Source of the DNA: Leptospira_A soteropolitanensis
GTDB taxonomy: Bacteria; Spirochaetota; Leptospiria; Leptospirales; Leptospiraceae
Length of the DNA stretch: 64,000 nt
Strand: one strand, 5' to 3'
Assembly (NCBI RefSeq): GCF_026151335.1
Contig: NZ_JAMQPP010000003.1
Part shown: piece by piece, positions 45,192-53,644 of the stretch
Layout: each line of letters starts with the position of its first letter
Numbering within the stretch: the stretch's first letter is position 1
The notes under the pieces: model-generated
Told to the model about the DNA's origin: nothing
The model's input: the letters and a program-made list of their open reading frames with translations, nothing else
Database searches by the model: none
Program-made: the position numbers and the translations under genes

Positions 45192-45542
45192 ATGCTAATG
45201 ATGAAAAACCCAATCTTATCTATCGTCTTAATCGTTTTTTGTTTCTCGTCCTTGTCCGGAAAAGAAAAAAATCCCACAAATGTTTCCTGTAAACAAAAGG
45301 AGGAAACAGTAAAGACCATCTTTCAATTATTGCCGGAATCGGAAAGGTCTTGTGTCGATATTGCCAAACTTGTATTGACAGAAGAAGATGAAGAAGGTGA
45401 AAAATTAGACAAAGAGTATACCGAACTTTTTTTGAAAGTTTGTGAGCTCAAACGGAAAAAACTTTCCTTGGAAGAAATTCGTGAAAATCTAGGATTCACA
45501 AAACAATGTAGTATTGCAGTAAACGTGTTGAAAAAGAATTGA
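45192..45542 (+). CDS. Small exported protein of unknown function
   Basis: ATG 45192 has GGAAGAAG at good spacing and gives 116 residues; nearby in-frame ATGs at 45198 and 45201 are also possible. A signal peptide (NPILSIVLIVFCFSSLSG) leads to a mature region with four Cys (SCKQK, RSCVD, KVCELK, KQCSI) and acidic helices (TEEDEEGEKLDKEY). The cysteines may form disulfides. I recognise no family. It diverges from aspA. Confidence 0.65.
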   Translation: MLMMKNPILSIVLIVFCFSSLSGKEKNPTNVSCKQKEETVKTIFQLLPESERSCVDIAKLVLTEEDEEGEKLDKEYTELFLKVCELKRKKLSLEEIRENLGFTKQCSIAVNVLKKN

Positions 45543-45579
45543 TTCTTTATAAGGACGGCATATCTTTTTTGCAAGTTTT

Positions 45580-46260
45580 ATGCTAAAATACAGTTTCGTC
45601 CTTTTGTCCTTTCTCGTTCCAGCTGTCCTTCTGCCATGTGATCCGTTTGCCGCCAAAACATTAACACCTATCGATCATTCTACGAAGGAAAAAAGTTTTA
45701 ACGAATTTAAAATTAAATTTTTAAAGATTCTAAAATCAAAAGATCGAAAAGCTTTGGAAGAGGTAATCGACAAAGACATCCATTTTTCTTTTGGCGGAGA
45801 AGCTGGGAAAAAAGATTTTTTAAAAACCTTCCAACTAACAGAAAAACCTTCTGCGTCCAATTTCTGGGAACTGATGGAAGAAACGATCAAGTTAGGGTTT
45901 CGCCAAAATAATGAAGGTCAAATGGTAGCTCCTTATTTTTTCGAAACGTTCCCCGGTGACTACGATCCCTTCACTCATTATTTGGTTATTGGCAAAAATG
46001 TAAATGTAAGAGAAGATGCTACTAAAGAATCAAAATCGATCACACAACTCAGTTATCAAATTGTGAGAGCAGAAGCTGATGATTTGGATGGAAGACGATT
46101 AGAAAAAGAAAGTAATTGTAACTGGAAAAAAATATGTACACCGCAAGGCAAACCAGGGTATGTATGTGATCGGTTTTTACGTAGTCCCCTTGACTACAGA
46201 GCCTTTTTTGAAAAAAAGAAAAACAATTGGTATCTTACGATTTTTATCGTTGGCGATTGA
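45580..46260 (+). CDS. Exported protein with SH3-like C-terminal domain
   Basis: The 226-residue protein starts MLKYSFVLLSFLVPAVLLPC, a signal sequence ending in a possible lipobox Cys at residue 20. Residues about 135-200 resemble a bacterial SH3 domain (YLVIGKNVNVREDATKESK, then GKPGYVCDRFLRS), which usually binds cell wall or ligands. The region before it (about 40-130) is a helical domain of unknown family. It follows another exported-protein gene by 37 bases, so the two may be co-transcribed. Confidence 0.72.
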   Translation: MLKYSFVLLSFLVPAVLLPCDPFAAKTLTPIDHSTKEKSFNEFKIKFLKILKSKDRKALEEVIDKDIHFSFGGEAGKKDFLKTFQLTEKPSASNFWELMEETIKLGFRQNNEGQMVAPYFFETFPGDYDPFTHYLVIGKNVNVREDATKESKSITQLSYQIVRAEADDLDGRRLEKESNCNWKKICTPQGKPGYVCDRFLRSPLDYRAFFEKKKNNWYLTIFIVGD

Positions 46261-46352
46261 CCGTTGTTAATTACAAGCCTTCTTTGGATTTTTCTTGAAG
46301 CAAAGGTATATAGGATTTAAATTTGGTGAAACCATTATCGAAGGGAACATAT

Positions 46353-46733
46353 ATGTTAAAAAAAATTCTGTTTGTTACTTTAGCGTTTTCGCTAACCAAT
46401 TGCCTTGTCTTAAATCCAGTGGGTGCAACGATCGATCGTGAGAAAGGTTCCGAGGTTGCTTCGAGAATCACCGATGCAGCGATCCAGACAGACCTAATCA
46501 ATTCAACTGTTTTAGTTGGTAGACCGTTTATCTCTATTTACAGTTTAGTGGCGGCGGACATAGCCAGTATTGATTCCGCTAAATACTATGTGAAAGCTGA
46601 TGTGGACCAGTGTGTTTCCGATATCAAAGGATTCAAAGGCTTTGTACTTGGTTCTGCCATTGCAAACATCTTGTCTTGCCAAGACTTAAAAACAGATGGA
46701 TACTTAACAGGAGATCCGTTCCCAAGTTTTTAA
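46353..46733 (+). CDS. Small lipoprotein of a Leptospira-type family
   Basis: ATG 46353 has AAGGGA upstream and gives 126 residues; a GTG further upstream is unlikely. The signal KKILFVTLAFSLTNC ends in a relaxed lipobox (Cys at 16). The mature part, with VGATIDREKGSEVASRITDA and a Cys pair (QCVSD and SCQDL), resembles small lipoproteins common in Leptospira (I recall a TIGR04452-type family; this is not a searched match). A hairpin terminator follows directly. Confidence 0.68.
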   Translation: MLKKILFVTLAFSLTNCLVLNPVGATIDREKGSEVASRITDAAIQTDLINSTVLVGRPFISIYSLVAADIASIDSAKYYVKADVDQCVSDIKGFKGFVLGSAIANILSCQDLKTDGYLTGDPFPSF

Positions 46734-46748
46734 TTTAAAAAAAACAAA

Positions 46749-46790
46749 TTCCCTACCTATTTTTTTCTAAGGTAGGGAACTCTTCCTTTC
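46749..46790 (+). terminator. Hairpin terminator after the lipoprotein gene
   Basis: A perfect 10-base stem (46749-46758 and 46770-46779) encloses an 11-base T-rich loop and is followed by a T/C-rich run. The right arm overlaps the candidate ECF -35 element, so the end of one gene and the promoter of the next are nested. Confidence 0.65.
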
Positions 46791-46803
46791 TCTTTCGGGT
46801 CAT
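46776..46803 (+). promoter_or_regulatory. Candidate ECF-sigma promoter for the LTXXQ-sigma operon
   Basis: GGAAC at 46776-46780 and GGTCAT at 46798-46803 are separated by 17 bases, close to the GGAAC/GTC pattern of group-4 sigma factors. A start near 46808 would leave a 23-base leader carrying GGAAGG before the ATG at 46831. It suggests that the sigma factor drives its own operon. Confidence 0.45.
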
Positions 46804-46830
46804 ATTCACCAAACAAACAAGGAAGGTTTT

Positions 46831-47283
46831 ATGATCTCTCTCAAACAAGTTTTAAAAATCACAACAACTATCGGTCTTGTATCGGTGATGGCTTTTGCCT
46901 TTGGAAATTGCCGTGGACACAAAGATTTTGAAAAAAGAATCGAGTGGGTGGCCTCCAAACTCACATCTAAACTAGATTTGGATGATACACAAAAAGCAAA
47001 ATTAGAGTCTATCAAGGCGGAACTCATTGCCAAACATAAGGAAATGAAACCGAAACACGAATCTTGGGCCAAAGAAATGGCAACACAAATTCGGTCTGAG
47101 AAAATCGACACTAAGTTGTTGGATAAAATGAGTATCGAAAGAGAAACTCGTCACCAAGAAATGCGCAAGTTTTTCCAATCTAAGCTCGTTGAATTTCATG
47201 CTGTATTAAAGCCTGAACAAAGGGAGAAGTTTGCTGATTTAGTGGAGCGTTTCGCAAGTCGTCACCAACCACCGGAAGAGTAA
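46831..47283 (+). CDS. LTXXQ/Spy-CpxP-like envelope sensor protein
   Basis: The 150-residue protein has a signal sequence ending in a possible lipobox Cys (FAFGNC, residue 27). The mature part is long helices with the two Spy/CpxP repeats: LDLDDTQKAKL near 49-59 and LKPEQREKF near 131-139. Many His and acidic residues lie between (KHKEMKPKHESW, RHQEMRKFF). In such operons the periplasmic LTXXQ protein senses metal or misfolded protein and controls an ECF sigma factor through a membrane anti-sigma, as CnrX does. Both partners follow immediately (3 bases to the sigma gene). Confidence 0.85.
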   Translation: MISLKQVLKITTTIGLVSVMAFAFGNCRGHKDFEKRIEWVASKLTSKLDLDDTQKAKLESIKAELIAKHKEMKPKHESWAKEMATQIRSEKIDTKLLDKMSIERETRHQEMRKFFQSKLVEFHAVLKPEQREKFADLVERFASRHQPPEE

Positions 47284-47286
47284 ACA

Positions 47287-47811
47287 ATGCCTGAGTTTGA
47301 CTTCGAAACAGTAGTCAAAGAAACCAAACATTTGGTTTTAAAAACGGTCGGTGATACCCTCATCGACCGTTTTGATGATTCTACAGAGGATGTCGTTCAG
47401 GAAGTATACTTTCGTGTCTTTAAATCTTTGGAAAAGGGTGGGTTTGATGGTAGATCCAAAATTTCTACTTGGATTTACACCATCGCTCGCAATGAAGCCC
47501 TTCGGATGAACGATAAAAGATTACGCGAAGAAGAGAAAGCAAAACGATATTTGGTTAAGAACAAAGTCCAATTGTCTGGGGTAAGGGAAGAATCTTCTTT
47601 TGAAAAAGAAGAATGGATTGAGTCTGTGATGAAACAAATTCCAGAAAAGTACCGCCAGACCTTACGTCTCTATTTGGCTGGTAAGACAATGGAGGAAATT
47701 GCAAAAGAATTAGAGATTCGGGAAGGAACAGTGAAGTCACGTTTGTTCCGGACCAAAGAATGGGTCCGAAAGAATATACCAGGAGGAAGAAATGAATTCC
47801 AAGAATCCTAA
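47287..47811 (+). CDS. ECF (group 4) RNA polymerase sigma factor
   Basis: The 174-residue protein has sigma region 2 (TEDVVQEVYFRVFKSL, STWIYTIARNEALR) and region 4 (IPEKYRQTLRLYLAGKTMEEIAKELEIREGTVKSRLFR in outline, an HTH). Region 3 is missing, as usual in ECF sigmas. It directs transcription from promoters of the GGAAC/GTC kind, probably including its own at 46776. It lies 3 bases after the LTXXQ gene and overlaps the anti-sigma-like gene by 20 bases, so all three are coupled. Confidence 0.95.
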   Translation: MPEFDFETVVKETKHLVLKTVGDTLIDRFDDSTEDVVQEVYFRVFKSLEKGGFDGRSKISTWIYTIARNEALRMNDKRLREEEKAKRYLVKNKVQLSGVREESSFEKEEWIESVMKQIPEKYRQTLRLYLAGKTMEEIAKELEIREGTVKSRLFRTKEWVRKNIPGGRNEFQES

Positions 47812-48055
47812 AAAATGGGAACAACTTTTAAATGATTCGGAATTTGAATTGCGTTTGGTAAGGCAAACCAAAGCTAGAATTCGAACAGAGAGAATAAAAC
47901 GAAAAGTTTATGCCACTTTGGCAGCTTGCGTAACCTTCTTTTGTTTAGTGTCTTACAATGAGTTTGTATTGGAGCCGAGTGAACTTACAACTAACTTACA
48001 TTATCTGGTTGAGGAACTCAGTTCAGAATCAATTGTTAGTTTGAGTATGTATTGA
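47792..48055 (+). CDS. Short single-helix membrane protein, probable anti-sigma factor
   Basis: The 87-residue protein has a positively charged N-terminal part (RQTKARIRTERIKRKVY), one transmembrane helix (ATLAACVTFFCLVSYNEF, about 40-58) and a short extracytoplasmic tail. It has no recognised anti-sigma domain, but its size, topology and position after an ECF sigma with a periplasmic LTXXQ protein match CnrY-type anti-sigmas. An AGGAGGAAG ribosome-binding site lies inside the sigma gene. The assignment rests on context. Confidence 0.6.
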   Translation: MNSKNPKKWEQLLNDSEFELRLVRQTKARIRTERIKRKVYATLAACVTFFCLVSYNEFVLEPSELTTNLHYLVEELSSESIVSLSMY

Positions 48056-48061
48056 CATTTA

Positions 48062-48088
48062 TCATGAATCAGAACATGAGTTTTTTAT
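48062..48088 (+). terminator. Weak terminator after the sigma operon
   Basis: TCATG and CATGA pair over an eight-base loop, then GTTTTTTATT. The stem is only five pairs, so termination may be partial. Confidence 0.3.
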
Positions 48089-48146
48089 TAAAAAGAGTAT
48101 GTTTTTGTTTTTCTTTACGTCATAATTAAGTAAGGGAAGTGAAAAT

Positions 48147-48476
48147 ATGAACGCCTGCATCCTATACCTCAACAAGAAGCGAATCGAGATGATCCAGTTC
48201 GAATCTGACCAAATGCAATCTAGAACATGGGAAAAGCCTGTGGAGACTGATGTTTGGGATTTTGAAGACATCACAAAAACTTTGCAGTCTCCGACAGAGG
48301 TTATTTTAGTAGGGGAGTCGGACTTAAATACCCAGTATAGACGTTGGTTAGCAAATCACGACAGGAATGTTGCCAAAAAACTCATTGCTGTGATTGGCAA
48401 TAATAATGAACCCAAAATCAATCATGATTTAGTAAGTCACTTTAAAGAAAAATACTTCCGAGGGAGAGGTTTTTAG
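48147..48476 (+). CDS. Small protein with tentative eRF1-3/host-attachment-like fold
   Basis: The 109-residue protein has GGAAG ahead of its ATG. It begins MNACILYLNKKRIEMIQFE and its second half (EVILVGESDLNTQYRRWLANHD...DLVSHFKEKYF in outline) follows the pattern of small bacterial eRF1-domain-3-like proteins: strand, helix, 'L-L-x-G', and a closing helix with phenylalanine. There is no signal peptide. The match is by shape only. It has no tight neighbours, with 90 bases upstream and 48 downstream. Confidence 0.5.
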   Translation: MNACILYLNKKRIEMIQFESDQMQSRTWEKPVETDVWDFEDITKTLQSPTEVILVGESDLNTQYRRWLANHDRNVAKKLIAVIGNNNEPKINHDLVSHFKEKYFRGRGF

Positions 48477-48524
48477 TCGGATAGCTTTTCTGTTTTGATT
48501 AGAGGAACAAAAAACCTTAATTCT

Positions 48525-49211
48525 TTATAATAGGTGGTCGCAGGATTCTCCATGAGTGTGGAAGAACAATCGATAGAGTAAAAAACCGAGAGAAGTTAAG
48601 ATAACAATCGTCCCAAACGCAGGGATCCACTTTGTAGGAATTTTGTGTCTCCACTTGCCAACAATCCATCCAAGACCGGTTAAGGCCGGAACTGTTCCCA
48701 AATAAAAGAAAAACATCACAAATCCGCCGTTCCATAAGGAACCTGTCGCAAATGAAGCGGCGTAGGCAGGATATAAAACGCCACAAGGGAGTAAGGCACT
48801 TACCATTCCAATTCCAAACCCAAGTCCATTTTTGCTAAAACGGGAACGAATTTTTTCTAAAAACTTACGAATGCCTTGTGGTAAAGATCCAAAGGAGGAG
48901 GTTGTTTTTGTTGAATAGGTTCGGATGGCAAATACCACTAAGAATAAAAAGGTGAGTAGCCCTGCAACTCCCCGAACAGCCGTTAAATCTCCCAAGGCAT
49001 TGGCTCCTTTACCGAGAAATCCTAAGACCATACCAAGGAAGGTATAAGAGATGAATCTTCCTAGGTGATAAAGATAAATGGGGATATGTTTTCCTCTCTC
49101 CGTTTGCAATAGGGAGACAAAGGGGCCACACATGACTAAACAATGAAAACTGCTTACAAATCCATAAACAAATATGGAACCAAAAAAACTAAGATTTGCT
49201 AGTTGGTCCAT
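48525..49211 (-). CDS. TauE/SafE-like (UreH-type) membrane protein in the cco cluster
   Basis: The likely start is ATG 49211 (MDQLANLSFFGSIFVYG), giving 228 residues; upstream starts would overlap ccoS far more. About six helices, with SSFHCLVMCGPFVSLL near the N-terminus and SALLPCGVLYPAYAASFATGS, match the sulfite-exporter-like proteins found beside cbb3 genes and thought to help copper delivery. The CGP and PCG motifs contain cysteines that could bind copper. It is the last gene of the operon and overlaps ccoS by 23 bases. Confidence 0.82.
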   Translation of the reverse strand: MDQLANLSFFGSIFVYGFVSSFHCLVMCGPFVSLLQTERGKHIPIYLYHLGRFISYTFLGMVLGFLGKGANALGDLTAVRGVAGLLTFLFLVVFAIRTYSTKTTSSFGSLPQGIRKFLEKIRSRFSKNGLGFGIGMVSALLPCGVLYPAYAASFATGSLWNGGFVMFFFYLGTVPALTGLGWIVGKWRHKIPTKWIPAFGTIVILTSLGFLLYRLFFHTHGESCDHLL

Positions 49212-49386
49212 CAGATGAATTTGATTTTGATTGGCTCTCTTGCGGATATTCTTCCTCAAAGAACATTCTATATTTAGGGGATTCGATGTCTTCAAACTGG
49301 CCTTTACGAAAGGCAGTGATAAAGACATAAAGAAAGAAAGCGGCAATACACATTGCCATAGGTATTGTTAAGTAGAGGGCTTCCAT
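49189..49386 (-). CDS. ccoS: CcoS, cbb3 oxidase maturation protein
   Basis: The 65-residue protein starts at ATG 49386, 19 bases before the ccoI stop on the same strand. It has one transmembrane helix (LTIPMAMCIAAFFLYVFITAF) followed by RKGQFEDIESPKYRMFFEEE, the short conserved CcoS tail with GQFDD-like residues. CcoS is needed for cofactor insertion in cbb3 oxidase. Tight overlaps with both neighbours show operon membership. Confidence 0.88.
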   Translation of the reverse strand: MEALYLTIPMAMCIAAFFLYVFITAFRKGQFEDIESPKYRMFFEEEYPQESQSKSNSSDGPTSKS

Positions 49387-51830
49387 TTGGGGATCCTTAA
49401 TCTTATGGAAAGAGAATTGAGAAGGACTGTCAAGCTGGAACACGCCATAAAAACAGCGCAGATCACAGGTAACATTAGCCCAAACATCGCAAGAGGTAAC
49501 ATAATCGAGTTATAACAGAAAGAAATGATGATATTTTGCAGAATGACTTCTCTTGTCTTTTTGGCAGAGAGTAGGGAATGGACAAGTCCATTCAAATTTC
49601 CAGAAGTCAAAACCACATCAGATTTTTCTAAAGAGAGGTCTTCTGCTTCCGTGTGTGAAATAGAAACATTTGCTTGTGCCAAAGATAAACTATCGTTGAT
49701 CCCATCTCCCACCATGATGACCACATTTCCTGCGCTTTGTGCTTTACTGATGAGATTTCTTTTGTCTTCTGGAGAAAGGTCGGATGCATATTTTTCAATG
49801 CCAAGGGTGTCCGCAATATACTTCACTGCGGCATATCGGTCCCCTGAAAGGATAGAAATATTCGGAACAAAGTGTTTGAGAAGAGAAACAAAGGAACGAG
49901 CCCCAGGACGGATTTCATCGGCAAGTAAAAAACTCCCTAGATACATTCCACCTACAGCAAGTAAAATTAACGATCCCTCTCCTTCCGGTACATTTTCCAA
50001 AGGAATCTTTTCACTTTCGAGTAAGGATTTATTTCCAATAAGAACTGAAAGGTTATTAGAATCCACTTCTAACTCGGCTTTGACTCCTCTTCCTGGAAGG
50101 TTTTCTAATTTGGATAATAAAATAGACTCAGCTCGTTTGGTAACAGAACTAAACGGTTGCAAATACTTTACCAGAGATTTAGCTAAAGGATGGTTAACCT
50201 CTTTTTCTATTCGGTAAACAAGCGGTAGGTGTTCCTCTTTCACAGACACTTGTCTTACTAAAAACTTCCCTTCTGTAAGGGTTCCAGTTTTATCTAAAAA
50301 GATGGTATCGGCTTTTGCGAGTGCTTCCACAACGGATGGATTTTTTAAAAGCACTCCTTTGTCAGCATTGAGGATATGATTTGTGACAAGGGCTGTCGGA
50401 ACAGAAATTCCCAAGGCACAAGGACAAGCAACAATGAGAACAGAAATGGTCGTGACAAGACTTTGTTCTAAATTTCCACCGGACAAATAATACCAAACAA
50501 AAAAACAAAGAAAGGCCAATGCAAATACAACAGTGATAAAGTAGGAAGCAATTCGCTCAGTTAGGATTTGTAATTTTGGTTTTAGATGTAAGGCTTCCTC
50601 TAATCGCAGTTTAAGAGAAGAAAGAGTAGAGGCGTGGTAGTCGGATCCCGCAATAATTAAAGCCGGGTTATCCATAGCAAGAGAGCCAGCAAGAATGGTA
50701 TCGCCTTTCTTTTTTCGAATGGGTAAAGATTCTCCTGTTAAAAAGGATTCATCCACATAGGTTTGTTCGGATACAAGAATGGCATCGACTGGGATTCGTT
50801 TTCCTGGCGCCACTCGAATGGTATCTCCGATTTTGATTTCGGAGCTGGGAATGGTATCTTCGCCTGCTTCTGTCACACGAATTGAAGTTTCAGGAAGTTT
50901 GCAAAGGATGGATTCCAATTTATCCGAAGCAAACACCCTGGCTTTTTCTTCGAAGTACTTTCCAATTAAAATAAAGAAGTAAATCATCGCTACGGAATCA
51001 AAATAAACTTCGCCTATATCAGTCAGAGTTACATAAACCGAATAAAAATATGCCAAGGAGATTCCTAAAAACAGAAGGAAATCCATTGAAAGTGTTCTTC
51101 GTCTGATGCTTGTTAAAAACCCAGACATAAAAGGATAACCAGAATATAGATAGGCTGGTGTCGCAAATACCCAAGATGCGTAATGGAAGAGCCGTTTGAT
51201 GTCTAAATCTATTCCAGTAAAATAACCAGAATACAAAGCCACACTTAAGATCATGATATTTCCAAAACAAAAACCGGCGACTCCAATGCGGAGGAGTAGA
51301 GTCTTTAATTGTTTTGTTTTTTCCAGAGTACCTTCTGTGGGCGAAAAAAGTACAGGTTTATAACCTATGGCACGAATGAGAGATAAAATCCGAGAAATTT
51401 TAATTTTGGAACGATCAAATCGAATCCGAGCCCTTCCAGATGCAAAGTTTATTTGAGCGGAAACAATTCCTTCTTCTTCGTTTAAAACTTTTTCATTGAT
51501 CCAAACACAGGCAGAACAATGAATGTTTGTGATTTGGATTGAAACTTCAGAAAAATCTCCTGACTTACGGACAAACTTTTCGTATACAAGTTCGTTTTCA
51601 ACGTCTGCATCCGAGTCTTCGATTTGAACTGGATCGAGTTTTGTATTTCCTTTTAAGTTGTAATAATAACTTCCACCAAGAGAATTGATGATGGAATAAA
51701 CCGTTTCACATCCTTCACAACAAAAAACCTTTGTATCATTTCCGACTTTTGCTTCGATCCTCACTAACCGGATCTGATTCCCGCAGTGATCACATTCTGT
51801 TTTTGTTACATCAGAAACGGTTTCGTTCAT
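49368..51830 (-). CDS. ccoI: CcoI copper-translocating P-type ATPase
   Basis: The 820-residue protein has an N-terminal zinc-ribbon-like cysteine set (CDHCGNQ, CCEGC), then an HMA-type domain with HCSAC (CxxC). Eight membrane helices include the CPCALGIS copper site. The P-domain DKTGTLTEG, N-domain and hinge GDGINDS are intact. CcoI loads copper into cbb3 oxidase. The length is slightly above average because of the N-terminal metal domain. Its start overlaps the ccoH stop (ATGA) and its end contains the ccoS start. Confidence 0.95.
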   Translation of the reverse strand: MNETVSDVTKTECDHCGNQIRLVRIEAKVGNDTKVFCCEGCETVYSIINSLGGSYYYNLKGNTKLDPVQIEDSDADVENELVYEKFVRKSGDFSEVSIQITNIHCSACVWINEKVLNEEEGIVSAQINFASGRARIRFDRSKIKISRILSLIRAIGYKPVLFSPTEGTLEKTKQLKTLLLRIGVAGFCFGNIMILSVALYSGYFTGIDLDIKRLFHYASWVFATPAYLYSGYPFMSGFLTSIRRRTLSMDFLLFLGISLAYFYSVYVTLTDIGEVYFDSVAMIYFFILIGKYFEEKARVFASDKLESILCKLPETSIRVTEAGEDTIPSSEIKIGDTIRVAPGKRIPVDAILVSEQTYVDESFLTGESLPIRKKKGDTILAGSLAMDNPALIIAGSDYHASTLSSLKLRLEEALHLKPKLQILTERIASYFITVVFALAFLCFFVWYYLSGGNLEQSLVTTISVLIVACPCALGISVPTALVTNHILNADKGVLLKNPSVVEALAKADTIFLDKTGTLTEGKFLVRQVSVKEEHLPLVYRIEKEVNHPLAKSLVKYLQPFSSVTKRAESILLSKLENLPGRGVKAELEVDSNNLSVLIGNKSLLESEKIPLENVPEGEGSLILLAVGGMYLGSFLLADEIRPGARSFVSLLKHFVPNISILSGDRYAAVKYIADTLGIEKYASDLSPEDKRNLISKAQSAGNVVIMVGDGINDSLSLAQANVSISHTEAEDLSLEKSDVVLTSGNLNGLVHSLLSAKKTREVILQNIIISFCYNSIMLPLAMFGLMLPVICAVFMACSSLTVLLNSLSIRLRIPKWKPST

Positions 51831-52324
51831 TTAATAGAAATTTTTCCTTCTCTTTCAAAGGACTTGCCATCTATGTCAGCAACCAGTCGTAAATTCCAAG
51901 TTCCCTTTTCTAATAGTGGGATTTTTCCAACAAACCCATTTGGTGTTGGTTTTAGATCATAACGTGCGGTATTTTTGGTAGTCGCATTTCTTTCCAAAAA
52001 AACAGTCATGGTTTTTGCGCTGCTATTAGTTTGTGTACCATTTTTTTCCAGTTGGACCGAAATTTCTGATTCACCCATAGGAAGTAGGATTTGGTTATCC
52101 CAGTTTGTTTTGATCAGATAACCTTCTTTCAAAAGTTCTTTTTGGTTTTCTATTGCTTTTTCGTAGTTCAAACCAATTTCGTAATAATTTTTGTCCATTA
52201 CTGGTTCAAAGTTTTTATAGGTTAAACGAATGGTATAAAAAGTCGCTGCCACAAGTGCGGTAAAACTAATCAGAACCACATACATGGCATTTCGTAGGCT
52301 GGGGTGTAATTCTTTAAACATCAT
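51827..52324 (-). CDS. ccoH: CcoH/FixH-family protein
   Basis: The 165-residue protein has one N-terminal helix (AMYVVLISFTALVAATFYTIRL) and a periplasmic beta-domain with the FixH pattern KNFEPVMDKNYYEIGLNYEKAIE. The C-terminal part (GFVGKIPLLEKGTWNLRLVADIDG) is typical of the family. CcoH promotes cbb3 maturation together with CcoG and CcoI. Its ATG shares one base with the ccoG stop and its TGA overlaps ccoI. Confidence 0.88.
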   Translation of the reverse strand: MMFKELHPSLRNAMYVVLISFTALVAATFYTIRLTYKNFEPVMDKNYYEIGLNYEKAIENQKELLKEGYLIKTNWDNQILLPMGESEISVQLEKNGTQTNSSAKTMTVFLERNATTKNTARYDLKPTPNGFVGKIPLLEKGTWNLRLVADIDGKSFEREGKISIK

Positions 52325-53643
52325 TACCTCCTTGGTAATGTTAAGGAGAGTTTTTTCTCCAATCGTTCGTCTGGATCTTCTGCATTTTGTAATACAATGG
52401 AGCCAGGTAAGTAACCTTCATTTAATTCTTGTTCTGTGAGGGGCTGTGTCTCTAAAACCACAGAAATACTTTTGATTTCGCCTGATCCCAATTTGAACTT
52501 GTTATTCTCTTCACCGGAACGAATTAGGATTTCTTTTCCATGTCTTGTGTCAGATGCCGAAAGTTGAAATTCTTTTTCAATCGGTGCTATATTTTGAATG
52601 CGTAGTGCAACAAAAGCTCTGATTTTATTATCTGGAATTAAGATGGGAGGCATTGATTTATTAGATGCCGCAATCATAGACATAGGAGTTCTCGTCACAA
52701 GTTGAATGACGGCACCTGTGATAACCACTGTGAGCAAGATGGCATAAATGACCGTTCTTGGTCTGATCCATTTGATTTTTGCCCCTGTTTCGATTTGTTT
52801 AAGTGAGAAGTATCCAATGAGAGTTTTTTTGTTTTCTCTTGCCATGATGGAAGTACAGGCATCCACACATTTTCCGCAGGCCACACAACCCACCTGTAAA
52901 CCATCGCGGATATCGATCCCAGTAGGGCAGACCACCACACACATATTGCAGGAGATACAATCCCCAATTTTGGTTTTCCCGTCCCTTCGAGGTTCACCTC
53001 GTTTAAAGTCATAAGTTACGTTCCAAGAATGTTCATCCATAAGGAGGGTTTGAAATCTTGCGTAAGGACAAGCATAACGACAGAATTGTTCTCGGATAAA
53101 TCCGATATCGATAAACATTGCTGCCGTAAAAAATAATGTAAAATAAAAGTATGTTTGGTTTACAAATGAAAAGTTAACATAGTCGGATAACATTTCGTAT
53201 GGGCTAACAAAATAGCCTATCCAATGAAAAGAAGCGATAAATGAAACAACAATCCAGAGAAAATAAACAGTGTATTTGCCTACGATCGAGGCATCCTTTT
53301 TCCCATATTTTGAATCTAAAACAAACCGACCAATTCGATCGAAAAGATCGGTGTAGATTGTTTGAGGACACCCCCATCCACACCAAACACGGCCAATGAC
53401 GGAGGTGAAAAAGAAAAGCGAAAGTCCCATCGTGAGAAGGAAAAACCATAAGATCAGTCCTTCCTGCGGGATAAAAAGACCACCGAACAAGTGAAACACC
53501 CTGCGTGGGATGTCCAATCGAATGAGAGGGCTACCTTCCGGTAACACCACCCAAGGAGCGATTAAAAATAAACCTACGAGAAAACTCATTACAAAGTTTC
53601 TTCGTGTCCTTACTTTTCCTGTCTGTGGTCTTGAAATGATCAT
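52324..53643 (-). CDS. ccoG: CcoG/FixG polyferredoxin-like maturation protein
   Basis: The 439-residue protein has several membrane helices at the N-terminus, with GRVWCGWGCPQTIYTDLFDRIG and FCRYACPYARFQ. Two 4Fe-4S motifs (CISCNMCVVVCP and CVACGKCVDAC) lie near 235-275. A final helix and a periplasmic Ig-like domain (ETQPLTEQEL) follow. This is the CcoG order; the family reduces Cu(II) for cbb3 oxidase assembly. It ends one base into the ccoH ATG and starts one base before the ccoP stop. Confidence 0.94.
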   Translation of the reverse strand: MIISRPQTGKVRTRRNFVMSFLVGLFLIAPWVVLPEGSPLIRLDIPRRVFHLFGGLFIPQEGLILWFFLLTMGLSLFFFTSVIGRVWCGWGCPQTIYTDLFDRIGRFVLDSKYGKKDASIVGKYTVYFLWIVVSFIASFHWIGYFVSPYEMLSDYVNFSFVNQTYFYFTLFFTAAMFIDIGFIREQFCRYACPYARFQTLLMDEHSWNVTYDFKRGEPRRDGKTKIGDCISCNMCVVVCPTGIDIRDGLQVGCVACGKCVDACTSIMARENKKTLIGYFSLKQIETGAKIKWIRPRTVIYAILLTVVITGAVIQLVTRTPMSMIAASNKSMPPILIPDNKIRAFVALRIQNIAPIEKEFQLSASDTRHGKEILIRSGEENNKFKLGSGEIKSISVVLETQPLTEQELNEGYLPGSIVLQNAEDPDERLEKKLSLTLPRR

Positions 53644-53644
53644 T

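Noticed and set aside
49525..50217. 230-codon plus-strand frame opposite ccoI
   Set aside because: ccoI motifs are complete on the other strand; the shadow protein has no pattern.
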